Assembly (NCBI GenBank): GCA_002779825.1
Contig: PEVN01000176.1
Coordinates: forward strand, 1 to 33,407
From: Armatimonadetes bacterium CG06_land_8_20_14_3_00_66_21
GTDB taxonomy: Bacteria; Armatimonadota; Abditibacteriia; CG2-30-66-41
Length of the DNA stretch: 33,407 nucleotides
Reading direction: 5' to 3'
The stretch's first letter is position 1. Every line of letters begins with the position of its first letter. Under the pieces are notes generated by a model, which was given only the letters and a program-made list of their open reading frames with translations, made no database searches and had not been told where the DNA came from. This document shows, in pieces, positions 24,693 to 33,407 of the stretch. The translations under genes were made by a program, and so were the position numbers.

Positions 24693-26774
24693 TCAGCTCC
24701 CCTCCTCGCGTCCCTTCGCCTCTGCGACGATCTGGTCGGTGAGGTGTGCGGGCACTTCCTCGTAGTGCGAAAACTCCATGGTGAAGCTCCCCCGACCGCT
24801 ACTCATCGAGCGCAGGTCGGTAGTGTACCGCTGGATCTCCGCCAAGGGAACCTGGGCGCGGATGACCTGCTCGGCGCCCTGTGGATCCACCCCCACAATG
24901 CGGCCGCGCTTCCCGTTGAGGTCACCGATGATATCGCCCACCGAACTCTCCGGAACGCAGACTTCCAAGTCCATGATGGGTTCCAGCAGGTACGGCCCAG
25001 CTTGCTGGGCGGCAGTCCGAAAGGCCATCGAGCCGGCGATCTTGAAGGCAATGTCGGACGAGTCGACAGCGTGATAGCTGCCGTCGTACAGCGTCACCTT
25101 CGCGTCCACAAACGGATACCCTGCGACTACCCCTTGCATCAGCGCCTCTTCGACGCCCTTCTGCACCGAGGGGATGAACTTCCCTGGAATTGCGCCGCCA
25201 ACGATGGCGTTCACGAACTCAAAACCTTCGCCCCGAGGCTGAGACGCAACCTCCAGCCAGCAATCTCCGAACTGGCCGCGGCCGCCCGTCTGCCGTTTGA
25301 AGCGGCCTTGCGCCTTCGCGGCACCTCGGATGGATTCCTGATAGGCAATCCGTGGAGCCCGCGTCTCAACGTCGACGCCGAAGCGCTCCTGCATCCGCTT
25401 ACACATTATGTCAAGGTGCAGGTCCGCCATCCCGGTGATGATGGTCTCGCTGGTGACAGGATCGCGGCGCCAGATGAAGGTGGGGTCTTCCTCCGCAAGT
25501 CTGGACATGGCAACGCCCAGTTTGTCTTCTTCGCCACGGTTCGCAGCCGAGATCGCGAGAGAAAGCGACGGGCGCGGGAAATCGGGCGGCGCGAGAACAA
25601 GCTGAGCGTCCTCCGTGCACAACGTGTCCCCTGTGCGCGTCGTCTCCAGCTTAGCTACCGCGACCAACTCTCCCGGTCCGGCATTGCCGATCGGCTGCAA
25701 TTCCTTCCCTTGCGGCCGGAATACCTGCGTCAGGCGCTCGCGCTCTCCCCGCACCGAATTGAACGCTTGGAGATCCGCCTTGGCGGTCCCGGAGCACACG
25801 CGGAAATAGCTCAGCCGACCGACATAGGGATCGGTGATGGTCTTGAAGACGAGAGCTGAGAACGGCTCAGCCGCCGTCCCCTTCCGCACTACCTCGCCGT
25901 CGCCCTCCGGCTTGGTGCCAACAACGTCGCGGCCCTCTCCGGCCGGCGCCGGGAGACACTTCACCATGATATCGAGAAGCCGGTCGAGCCCCACCTGCTT
26001 CTCGGCCGAGACGCAAACGACCGGCACGCAGCTTCCTGCCGCGACCGCGCCGCGCAAGCCGCGCCAAATCTCGTCAACGGTGAGTGCTTCCTCTTCCAGG
26101 TACTTTTCCAGCAGGTCGTCGGCGCCCTCGGCGGCAGCCTCACAAAGCGCCTCCCGGTAGCTCGCCAGTTCCTCCGCAGCCTCCGCAGGCACCGCACCTT
26201 CGGTGCTTGCGCCGCCTTCGTAGCTAAACACTCGCTCCGCGACAACGTCGAGGACGTGGCGGAACTCGGGGCCCTGATCCAGCGCCGCGAGAATCGGGAC
26301 CGCACGCATACCCAGCCGCTCACTGAGTTGGTGCACCACCGCCGGGAAGTCAGCCCGTTCCGCGTCTACCTTATTGAGGACAACCACGCAGGCGTTGCCT
26401 GACTCTTGCAGCCGACGCCAGATGCGCTCCGTTTGCACCTCAACGCCCATGTAGCTACAGACAACCAGGGCCGCAGCGTCGCAAACTCGCAGTGCCGCAC
26501 ACACTTCGCCAAAGAAGTCCGCGTACCCCGGCGTGTCCACAAAGGTCAGGCGATGGCCTTGATGTTCACCGTCTCCCACCGCAGCACTGATGCTGATGCC
26601 TCGGCTTCGCTCCTCTTCAAGGTAATCGAAGAGGCTCGTGCCTTCGGCGGCCTTGCCCAAGCGGGAGGTCTGGCCACACTGGTGCACCAAGGCGTCCGCC
26701 AGAGTAGTCTTCCCGACGCTGCCGTGGCCGACGATCGCGATGTTCCGGAGCTGCTGAATATCCAAGGGTGCCAT
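24693..26774 (-). CDS. Elongation factor G-like GTPase (EF-G2 type)
   Basis: A 693-residue protein with the full five-domain EF-G plan. The GTPase domain has G1 GHGSVGKTT (16-24), G2 RGISIS (58-63), G3 DTPGYADF (80-87), G4 NKVD (134-137) and a SAEKQVGL-type G5. It has Tyr where canonical EF-G has the catalytic-loop histidine (DTPGHVDF), and Ser in place of the G2 Thr. These changes mark the EF-G2/FusA2 paralogue group. Later domains show LVFKTITDPYVGRLSYFRV, GMADLHLDIM, TGGRGQFGDCWLEV and the C-terminal EPIMDLEVCVPESSVGDIIGDLNGKRGRI. The role of this group is unsettled (some members are reported to have weak or no translocation activity). It is unusual in lying between rpsQ and rplN. Canonical fusA is expected upstream of tuf, beyond the window. 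Confidence 0.93.
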   Translation of the reverse strand: MAPLDIQQLRNIAIVGHGSVGKTTLADALVHQCGQTSRLGKAAEGTSLFDYLEEERSRGISISAAVGDGEHQGHRLTFVDTPGYADFFGEVCAALRVCDAAALVVCSYMGVEVQTERIWRRLQESGNACVVVLNKVDAERADFPAVVHQLSERLGMRAVPILAALDQGPEFRHVLDVVAERVFSYEGGASTEGAVPAEAAEELASYREALCEAAAEGADDLLEKYLEEEALTVDEIWRGLRGAVAAGSCVPVVCVSAEKQVGLDRLLDIMVKCLPAPAGEGRDVVGTKPEGDGEVVRKGTAAEPFSALVFKTITDPYVGRLSYFRVCSGTAKADLQAFNSVRGERERLTQVFRPQGKELQPIGNAGPGELVAVAKLETTRTGDTLCTEDAQLVLAPPDFPRPSLSLAISAANRGEEDKLGVAMSRLAEEDPTFIWRRDPVTSETIITGMADLHLDIMCKRMQERFGVDVETRAPRIAYQESIRGAAKAQGRFKRQTGGRGQFGDCWLEVASQPRGEGFEFVNAIVGGAIPGKFIPSVQKGVEEALMQGVVAGYPFVDAKVTLYDGSYHAVDSSDIAFKIAGSMAFRTAAQQAGPYLLEPIMDLEVCVPESSVGDIIGDLNGKRGRIVGVDPQGAEQVIRAQVPLAEIQRYTTDLRSMSSGRGSFTMEFSHYEEVPAHLTDQIVAEAKGREEGS

Positions 26775-26816
26775 TCCCTTTCACGCCCCCCGGTCAACCG
26801 GAGGAAGCGAATGGAG

Positions 26817-27077
26817 TCATCCGCGCGATTTCTCTACGATCTTCACTACCCGCCAGAACTTGTTCCGGCTAAGCGGTCGCGTCTCGGCGATCTGCACCAA
26901 GTCGCCCACATGGCATTCGTTCCGCTCATCGTGGGCCTGCACCTTGTGGCTGCGCCGAATCACCCGTTCATAGAGCGGGTGGCGGCGGACGTGCTCAAGG
27001 GACACGACAACCGTCTTGTCCATGCGATCACTAACGACGCGCCCTTCTCGCATTTTCCGTTGACGACGATTCTCCAT
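26817..27077 (-). CDS. rpsQ: 30S ribosomal protein S17
   Basis: An 86-residue primary 16S-binding OB-fold protein. REGRVVSDRMDKTVVVSLEHVRRHPLYERVIRRSHKVQAHDE and GDLVQIAETRPLSRNKFWRVVKIVEKS are textbook S17. The ATG at 27077 has AAGGTGAG about ten bases upstream. It follows rpmC by 50 bp and is the last gene before the inserted EF-G paralogue. Confidence 0.97.
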   Translation of the reverse strand: MENRRQRKMREGRVVSDRMDKTVVVSLEHVRRHPLYERVIRRSHKVQAHDERNECHVGDLVQIAETRPLSRNKFWRVVKIVEKSRG

Positions 27078-27127
27078 CCGAGCTTCTCACCTTGCCAATA
27101 AATGCACCGGGCGTGCGACGCCGCGGC

Positions 27128-27349
27128 TCAAGTCTGCTCCGCCAGCTCCCGTTCGCGCAAAACGGTCCTCAGGCGAGCGATGTTCTTGCGGCACTCCCGA
27201 ATGGCCATGGTATTGACGAGTTGGTTCCGGGAAGCCTGGAACCGAAGCTCGGTGAGCTTCCTGCACAACTGGGACAGTTCCAGTCCCAACTCCACCGTGC
27301 CCGTCTCCCGGAAACGGGCCATCACTTCACGTACCTTTTCCTCAGCCAC
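27128..27349 (-). CDS. rpmC: 50S ribosomal protein L29
   Basis: A 73-residue two-helix protein at the peptide exit, part of the trigger factor/SRP docking site. [40 protein letters not shown] is the family core. The start is GTG at 27347-27349, overlapping the rplP stop by eight bases, so translation is coupled. The N-terminal 20 residues are slightly longer than in E. coli. Confidence 0.96.
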   Translation of the reverse strand: MAEEKVREVMARFRETGTVELGLELSQLCRKLTELRFQASRNQLVNTMAIRECRKNIARLRTVLRERELAEQT

Positions 27350-27764
27350 TCTGCGCCTCCTCCCGGCTAACGAACCGTGTCTTCAGCGGCAGCTTGTGGG
27401 CCGCCCGCCGCATCGCTTCGCGAGCGAGCTCAGGCGCCACCCCAGACATCTCAAAGAGAACGCGGCCGGGCTTGATAATGGCTACCCAGTACTCTGTAGG
27501 ACCTTTCCCGCTGCCCATGCGCGTCTCAGCGGGCTTCTTGGAGACCGGTTTGTGCGGGAAGATACGGATCCAGATCTTGCCATGGCGCTTGACATGGCCG
27601 GTCATAGCTACGCGGGCTGCCTCGATCTGCCGTGAGGTCAACCAACCCACTTCCAGCGCCTGCAGCCCAAACTCGCCGAAGGAAACGTCGGCGCCGCGCT
27701 GCGCTTTCCCTTTCCGCCTGCCTCGATGAGACTTGCGGTACTTGGTACGACTAGGCATTAACAT
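27342..27764 (-). CDS. rplP: 50S ribosomal protein L16
   Basis: A 140-residue L16, positioned near the A-site tRNA. It starts [24 protein letters not shown], the classical N-terminus, and contains [40 protein letters not shown]. The ATG at 27764 is preferred over the one at 27758 because AGGAGG lies about nine bases upstream. The start lies inside the last codons of rpsC (14 bp overlap), and the stop overlaps rpmC. Confidence 0.97.
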   Translation of the reverse strand: MLMPSRTKYRKSHRGRRKGKAQRGADVSFGEFGLQALEVGWLTSRQIEAARVAMTGHVKRHGKIWIRIFPHKPVSKKPAETRMGSGKGPTEYWVAIIKPGRVLFEMSGVAPELAREAMRRAAHKLPLKTRFVSREEAQSG

Positions 27765-28557
27765 GTGCCGCACCCTCCTGCTGTGTGGGAACGGCCGGGG
27801 TCTCCGCTACGGGCACAGGGTCCGCTACGGGCCCAGGCGCCGCAGCCACCGGTGCCGCCGCTGACGTTGCCACCGGCGTTTCTTCAAGGGCCAGAGGTTC
27901 CACGTGTCGCGGCGCCGGCGGGACCTTCTTCACGGGCAAGATCTCGCCCTTATAGATCCATACTTTCACGCCGATGTTGCCGGCCGTAGTCTTCGCAGCA
28001 GTGAAGCCATAGTCGATGTCGGCGCGCAAGGTATGGCGGGGCACCTTGCCTTCACCGACGGTCTCAGTGCGGGCCATTTCGCTGCCGCCCAGACGACCGG
28101 AACAGGTGACCTTGACGCCTCCCGCCCCCACTTTCATAGTGCGCTGAACCGCGGTACGCATCGCCCGCCGGAATGAAGCCCTTCGGCTGAGCTGAAACGC
28201 AATCGACTCGGCCACCAGAAACGCGTCCAACTCAGGCTGCCGAATCTCCTCCACGTTGATGTGGACTTCCTTGCCCACGCCCTTCTCCAGATCCTTGCGG
28301 ATTTCCTCGACGCCCTTGCCGCCACGCCCAATGACAACGCCGGGCTTGGCCGTGTGAACGGTGATGCTGATCCGGTTGGCGGCGCGCTCGATGTCCACCC
28401 CGGAGACGCTGGCATTCTCCATGCGACCTACCAAGAACCGCCGGATCTTTGCATCCTCCAGCAGGAACTCGCGGTACTGCTTCTTAGAGTACCAGTTGCT
28501 GCGCCACGGCTTGTTGATGCCAAGCCGAAAACCGGTAGGGTGTACCTTCTGTCCCAT
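27751..28557 (-). CDS. rpsC: 30S ribosomal protein S3 with Ala/Pro-rich tail
   Basis: A 268-residue S3, which lines the mRNA entry channel. [24 protein letters not shown] opens it. The KH domain has [13 protein letters not shown] (74-86), and the C-terminal domain has [14 protein letters not shown] and IYKGEILP near residue 205. A low-complexity tail of about 50 residues (217-268), rich in Ala, Pro, Val and Glu, follows the core. Its ATG at 28557 directly abuts the rplV stop (TAG-ATG), and its end overlaps rplP. Confidence 0.97.
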   Translation of the reverse strand: MGQKVHPTGFRLGINKPWRSNWYSKKQYREFLLEDAKIRRFLVGRMENASVSGVDIERAANRISITVHTAKPGVVIGRGGKGVEEIRKDLEKGVGKEVHINVEEIRQPELDAFLVAESIAFQLSRRASFRRAMRTAVQRTMKVGAGGVKVTCSGRLGGSEMARTETVGEGKVPRHTLRADIDYGFTAAKTTAGNIGVKVWIYKGEILPVKKVPPAPRHVEPLALEETPVATSAAAPVAAAPGPVADPVPVAETPAVPTQQEGAAHVNA

Positions 28558-28911
28558 CTACGCTCCACTCCTCTCCGCACCGCGCTCCTCAAGCACCACC
28601 GTCACGTGCGTCATGCGTCGCCGGATGACGTCCGCCCGACCGCGCGCCCGGGGCTTCATGCGCCCGAACGACGGGCCCTGGTCTGCGGTAGCCGTCAGGA
28701 CGTACAGCGCGTCGCGGTTCATCTCGTGGTTGTTCTCGGCATTGGCTGCCGCCGAGCGCAAGACCTGGCCCAGCACGCGGCCGGCCCGGTTCGGGAGCAG
28801 TGACAAGGTCGTCTCAGCCTCAGCCAACGGCTTGCCCGCAACCAACTGCGTTGCCAGCCGCATCTTCCGAGGCTGAATTCTCGCGAATTTCAAGCTTGCT
28901 TTCGCCGCCAT
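28558..28911 (-). CDS. rplV: 50S ribosomal protein L22
   Basis: A 117-residue L22, whose hairpin lines the exit tunnel. ARIQPRKMRLATQLVAGKPL, LRSAAANAENNHEMNRDALYV and the hairpin GPSFGRMKPRARGRADVIRRRMTHVTVVL are signatures. I chose the ATG at 28911 (MAAKASLKFARIQPRK) with AAGGAAG upstream; a longer start nine codons earlier is not family-like. It is 31 bp after rpsS. Confidence 0.96.
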   Translation of the reverse strand: MAAKASLKFARIQPRKMRLATQLVAGKPLAEAETTLSLLPNRAGRVLGQVLRSAAANAENNHEMNRDALYVLTATADQGPSFGRMKPRARGRADVIRRRMTHVTVVLEERGAERSGA

Positions 28912-28942
28912 GGGTACTTCCTTCGCTCCAAAGTCCAACGAG

Positions 28943-29227
28943 TTACGTCAACGTGGTCGAACGCTCTGTGTGACTGCCATGGCGCCGAAATGTCCGAGTC
29001 GGGGCGAATTCGCCCAACTTGTGGCCCACCATGTTCTCAGTGACGTAGATCGGGACGTGCTTCCGACCGTCGTGTACGGCGATGGTGTGACCGACCATAT
29101 CCGGGAAGATTGTCGACCGCCGAGACCACGTGCGGACAATCCGCTTCTCGCCGGTCTCGTTCATGCGATCGACTTTTTCCAGCAGACTCGGTTCGGCGTA
29201 AGGGCCCTTCTTCAACGAGCGGGGCAT
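28943..29227 (-). CDS. rpsS: 30S ribosomal protein S19
   Basis: A 94-residue S19 of the 30S head. [70 protein letters not shown] cover the whole family profile. The ATG is at 29227. It follows rplB by 63 bp. Confidence 0.97.
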   Translation of the reverse strand: MPRSLKKGPYAEPSLLEKVDRMNETGEKRIVRTWSRRSTIFPDMVGHTIAVHDGRKHVPIYVTENMVGHKLGEFAPTRTFRRHGSHTERSTTLT

Positions 29228-29290
29228 GCGTGGCTTTCCTCCTCGCAGAGCGGCCGGTGGCGGCTAACGCTCCGCGCAGCGCTACTCCTG

Positions 29291-30127
29291 CTACTTACCG
29301 TAGCGTCGCCGCACGATCAGTTTGTCAGACGGCTTACGACGACGCGTCCGATAGCCGATGGCCGGGACGCCCGTCGGACTGACGGGGCCGCTCTTCCGCC
29401 GCCCTACGGAAGTGCCGCCCTCGCCGCCGCCGTGCGGATGGCAGTCGGGATTCATTGCTTTTCCACGGACCTTCGGCCGGCGGCCGCGGTGCCGGTTTCG
29501 CCCGGCCTTGCCCAGCGTGATGGACTCGTGTTCCAGATTTCCGACCTGGCCGATGGTGCAGCGACACGTTACATGAACCAGCCGCACCTCGCCAGACGGG
29601 AGCCGCAGGTGAGCGTACTTGCCCTCCCGCGCCATCAACTGCACGCTGGAACCGGCGCTGCGACCAAGCTGGCCGCCTCGGCCGGGGGTCAACTCTACAT
29701 TGTGAATGGTCGTCCCCAACGGGATCTGGCTCAACGGCAGAGCGTTGCCGACGCGAACCGAAGCGCTCTCTCCGGAGAGAACGGATTCGCCCACGCGCAG
29801 CTGCTCCGGCGCCAGTATGTACCGCTTCTCACCATCAGCGTAGTGAATAAGGGCGAGGCGCGCAGACCGGTTTGGGTCGTACTCAACGGCGTGGACAATC
29901 CCCGGCACTCCGTCTTTGTTCCGCAGAAAATCGACCACCCGGTAGCGCCGCTTGTGTCCGCCGCCTCGCCGGCGCTGGGTGACGCGTCCTTGATTGTTGC
30001 GGCCCGCGGTCTTTGTCAGCGGGCGTAGCAACGACTTCTCGGCGGTCGTCCGTGTGATCTCCTCAAAGGTGTACCCACTCATCCCTCGGCGGCCGGGACT
30101 CGTCGGTTTGAACTGCTTTATCGGCAT
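29291..30127 (-). CDS. rplB: 50S ribosomal protein L2 with altered NPVDH motif
   Basis: A 278-residue L2, needed for subunit association and peptidyl-transferase-centre integrity. It starts [18 protein letters not shown] and contains [26 protein letters not shown]. The C-terminal domain is normal except for the motif usually read as [12 protein letters not shown]. Here residues 226-237 read [12 protein letters not shown], so the near-invariant Val-Asp is replaced by Asp-Cys while the following His (H230) is kept. The ATG at 30127 has GGGAGAG about eight bases upstream; upstream codons to 30223 are shadow. It is 95 bp after rplW. Confidence 0.97.
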   Translation of the reverse strand: MPIKQFKPTSPGRRGMSGYTFEEITRTTAEKSLLRPLTKTAGRNNQGRVTQRRRGGGHKRRYRVVDFLRNKDGVPGIVHAVEYDPNRSARLALIHYADGEKRYILAPEQLRVGESVLSGESASVRVGNALPLSQIPLGTTIHNVELTPGRGGQLGRSAGSSVQLMAREGKYAHLRLPSGEVRLVHVTCRCTIGQVGNLEHESITLGKAGRNRHRGRRPKVRGKAMNPDCHPHGGGEGGTSVGRRKSGPVSPTGVPAIGYRTRRRKPSDKLIVRRRYGK

Positions 30128-30222
30128 TCCAGGCTCTCCCTTGCTGACGGAGAAGCGGTCGGCACAAGTGGCTCTCGCTCGCGCCGCTTCGTTGCCCCGC
30201 GCCAGCAGCGCGGGCGCAGGCA

Positions 30223-30510
30223 TTACGCCTCGTAAATCGCGATGGTCTCGCCCGGCTGCAGGGTCACGATCGCCTTCTTCCAGGCTGCCGTCCGGCCTTC
30301 CTGGAACCGCCCCAGGCGCCGGCCCTTGCCCCGGTAGTTCATCGTGTTCACCTGCGTGACGTGCACCTCAAACATCTCTTCTATTGCGCGACGTATCTGA
30401 ATCTTGTTTGCAGCACCCCGAACGCGGAACGTGTACTTGTTCTGCTGAACAGCCGCAACGCTCTTTTCGGTGATGATCGGGCGCTCCAGGATGAGAGTCA
30501 GCTCAGACAT
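30223..30510 (-). CDS. rplW: 50S ribosomal protein L23
   Basis: A 95-residue L23 at the exit-tunnel rim, where trigger factor and SRP dock. [63 protein letters not shown] is the family core. The ATG at 30510 overlaps the rplD stop by one base (TGATG), so the pair is coupled. Confidence 0.97.
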   Translation of the reverse strand: MSELTLILERPIITEKSVAAVQQNKYTFRVRGAANKIQIRRAIEEMFEVHVTQVNTMNYRGKGRRLGRFQEGRTAAWKKAIVTLQPGETIAIYEA

Positions 30511-31133
30511 CAGCTCAGCCTTCCTTCCAGGGCGGCGACCGCCTCGCAAGTGGCGATGATCTTGTCACAGTTCAGTACATCGAGAGCGCAGAGGAGCTGA
30601 GCGTGCACCGATTTCGCCTTGGGCAGGTTGCGGACGGAAAGCGAGGTAGGCTGGTCCATCCCCGTGGTCACCAAGACAACGCGCCCGGTAGCCGACAGAG
30701 CCGAAAGCATCTGGGCCACCACTTTGGTCTTGGGCTCCTCCGTGCGAAGCGCGTCGATCACACACAGGTCGTTATCGCCCAAGCGAGAGACCAAGGCGCT
30801 TCGCAATGCCTCCTGCCGGAGCTTGCGCGATACCGCTTGGCGGTAGCTTCGCGGATGCGGCCCGTGAACAGTGCCGCCGCCGCGGAAGTCCGGCGCCCGC
30901 CGAGAGCCGTGCCGAGCTCGGCCGGTTCCCTTCTGTCGCCAGGGCTTCTTGCCGCCGCCCCTCACTTCACCCCGGGTCTTGGTGTTCACTGTGCCTTGGC
31001 GCTTCGCTGCCAACAGCGCAGTGATCACCTGATGCAGAACAGCTTCGTTGGGGGCTGGACCGAACACAGCCTCACTAAGAGCCAGCCTGCCGCTCTTTTC
31101 ACCAGCCATGTTGTAGATGTCAACTTCGGGCAT
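30510..31133 (-). CDS. rplD: 50S ribosomal protein L4
   Basis: A 207-residue L4, whose loop reaches into the exit tunnel; in E. coli it also represses the S10 operon. KRQGTVNTKTRGEVRGGGKKPWRQKGTGRARHGSRRAPDFRGGGTVHGPHPR is the conserved loop. I chose the ATG at 31133 (MPEVDIYNMAGEKSG) with GGAGGAG about seven bases upstream. It follows rplC by 35 bp. Confidence 0.97.
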   Translation of the reverse strand: MPEVDIYNMAGEKSGRLALSEAVFGPAPNEAVLHQVITALLAAKRQGTVNTKTRGEVRGGGKKPWRQKGTGRARHGSRRAPDFRGGGTVHGPHPRSYRQAVSRKLRQEALRSALVSRLGDNDLCVIDALRTEEPKTKVVAQMLSALSATGRVVLVTTGMDQPTSLSVRNLPKAKSVHAQLLCALDVLNCDKIIATCEAVAALEGRLS

Positions 31134-31168
31134 CGTCGCTCCTCCGCCTGCTCGCGGAACCATCTTCG

Positions 31169-31858
31169 CTACTGGACCTCGACTCGCACGTAGCCGCCGG
31201 GGGCCCCTGGAATGGCGCCCTGCACCAGCAGAATGTTGCGGTTGGCGTCAACACCAACGACGCGCAATCCTCGGACAGTCACCGTCCGGTTGCCCATCTG
31301 GCCCGGACTGCGCTTGCCTTTTGGCACGCGAGCAGCGTCCGTGGCGCCAGCCGAGGCAGGCTTCCGGTGAATCTTGGAGCCGTGAGAAGCCCCTTGCCCC
31401 TTGAAGCCGTGGCGTTTCATCGCTCCTGCAAAGCCGCGGCCCTTGGAGACTCCTTGCACTTTGACGACATCCCCGGCGGTGAAGATGGAAGCCTTCACTT
31501 CTGCGCCTGGAAGAAGCTGTTCACCCTCGTGCACCGGGAACTCTGCCAGCCGCCGCAGCGGAGCCACCCCAATCGCCTTGAACTGGCCCGCCTCGGGCCT
31601 ACTAGCCTCTGCGTGACCTCGATGGTGGGCGCGCCCCCGCTTGATCGGGGTGCCGCTCTGCTCCGTCCGGCGTTTCGCCGGTCGGTACGGATCAAAGCCC
31701 AACTGCACCGCCTCGTATCCGTCACGGTCACGAGTGCGCCGTTGAACCACGTAGCAGGGACCGGCCTCGATCACTGTGACCGGCGTGGCTCGGCCGCCCT
31801 CTTCGAGGACAGTCGTCATCCCCACTTTCCGTCCGAGTATGCCTTTCAGTTCACCCAT
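31169..31858 (-). CDS. rplC: 50S ribosomal protein L3
   Basis: A 229-residue L3 that nucleates large-subunit assembly and sends a loop towards the peptidyl transferase centre. GILGRKVGMTTVLEEGGRATPVTVIEAGPCYVVQ opens it, and VSKGRGFAGAMKRHGFKGQGASHGSKIHRKPASAG and GKRSPGQMGNRTVTVRGLRVV are signatures; the Gln in GQMG is the residue methylated in E. coli. The ATG is at 31858, 28 bp after rpsJ. Confidence 0.97.
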   Translation of the reverse strand: MGELKGILGRKVGMTTVLEEGGRATPVTVIEAGPCYVVQRRTRDRDGYEAVQLGFDPYRPAKRRTEQSGTPIKRGRAHHRGHAEASRPEAGQFKAIGVAPLRRLAEFPVHEGEQLLPGAEVKASIFTAGDVVKVQGVSKGRGFAGAMKRHGFKGQGASHGSKIHRKPASAGATDAARVPKGKRSPGQMGNRTVTVRGLRVVGVDANRNILLVQGAIPGAPGGYVRVEVQ

Positions 31859-31886
31859 CTACGTATCTCCACCGGGTCGACTGACT

Positions 31887-32195
31887 CTACAACTTGATCT
31901 CAATGTCCACGCCGCTGGGCAAGTCAAGGCGCATCAACGCATCCACCGTCCGCTGTTCGGGGTTCAGGATGTCGATGAGCCGCTTGTGGGTCCGGATCTC
32001 AAAGTGCTCCATGGACTCTTTGTTCACAAACGGCGAACGAATCACACAGTAGATGTTCTTGTCCGTGGGCAACGGCACCGGGCCGCAGATTCCGGCTCCA
32101 GTCTGGCGTGCCGTCCGCACGATTTCCTCGCCGGACTGGTCCAGCAGTTTGTGGTCGAATGCCTTCAGCTTGATACGGATCTTATCGCCCTGCAT
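31887..32195 (-). CDS. rpsJ: 30S ribosomal protein S10
   Basis: A 102-residue S10 of the 30S head (NusE in antitermination). [40 protein letters not shown] and [35 protein letters not shown] match throughout. The ATG is at 32195, only 22 bp after tuf, so the str and S10 operons appear joined. Confidence 0.97.
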   Translation of the reverse strand: MQGDKIRIKLKAFDHKLLDQSGEEIVRTARQTGAGICGPVPLPTDKNIYCVIRSPFVNKESMEHFEIRTHKRLIDILNPEQRTVDALMRLDLPSGVDIEIKL

Positions 32196-32217
32196 GCGTT
32201 GGCTCCTTACAGCGCGC

Positions 32218-33407
<1,190 letters not shown>

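Noticed and set aside
28910-30028. Plus-strand open frame of 372 codons over rplB and rpsS
   Set aside because: It is antisense to two unmistakable ribosomal genes and has no recognisable domain.

Overview
The window is a 33.4 kb, GC-rich stretch of a bacterial chromosome in which every gene I can support lies on the minus strand. Transcription therefore runs from right to left, starting with tuf at the right edge. It is dominated by one very long housekeeping block: the end of the str operon, then the S10, spc and alpha operons, followed by an arginine-biosynthesis cluster and a short accessory tail.

Right to left the layout is: tuf (cut by the right edge), rpsJ, rplC, rplD, rplW, rplB, rpsS, rplV, rpsC, rplP, rpmC, rpsQ, an EF-G paralogue, rplN, rplX, rplE, rpsN, rpsH, rplF, rplR, rpsE (with rpmD nested inside its 3' part), rplO, secY, adk, map, infA, rpmJ, rpsM, rpsK, rpsD, rpoA, rplQ, truA, rplM, rpsI. 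After this come a LysM/NlpC-P60 cell-wall hydrolase, argJ, argB, argD, argF, a small membrane protein, an alpha-glucan phosphorylase, a large DUF6785-like membrane protein, a roughly 340 bp gene-free gap with an inverted repeat, and a neutral-ceramidase-like gene cut by the left edge.

The order secY-adk-map-infA-rpmJ-rpsM-rpsK-rpsD-rpoA-rplQ-truA-rplM-rpsI is typical of Gram-positive-like (Terrabacteria) lineages. The zinc-ribbon versions of S4, S14, L24, L36 and adenylate kinase agree with that. The DUF6785-like transporter and the ceramidase-like protein are reminiscent of environmental groups such as Armatimonadota, Planctomycetota or Chloroflexota. I lean towards Armatimonadota or a neighbouring uncultured lineage, but this is inference; a 16S or concatenated ribosomal-protein tree would be needed.

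Functionally, the right three quarters make the ribosome, its elongation factors, the Sec channel, RNA polymerase alpha and N-terminal Met removal. The arg genes cover the cyclic acetyl route to citrulline, lacking argC, argG and argH here. I see no CRISPR array, transposase, tRNA or rRNA. There is no obvious new multi-gene system. The real oddities are small: the complete overlap of rpmD by an rpsE extension, an EF-G paralogue splitting rpsQ from rplN, a Gly/Arg-rich insert in S4, an altered near-invariant motif in L2, and a tandem 9-mer repeat between argD and argB.
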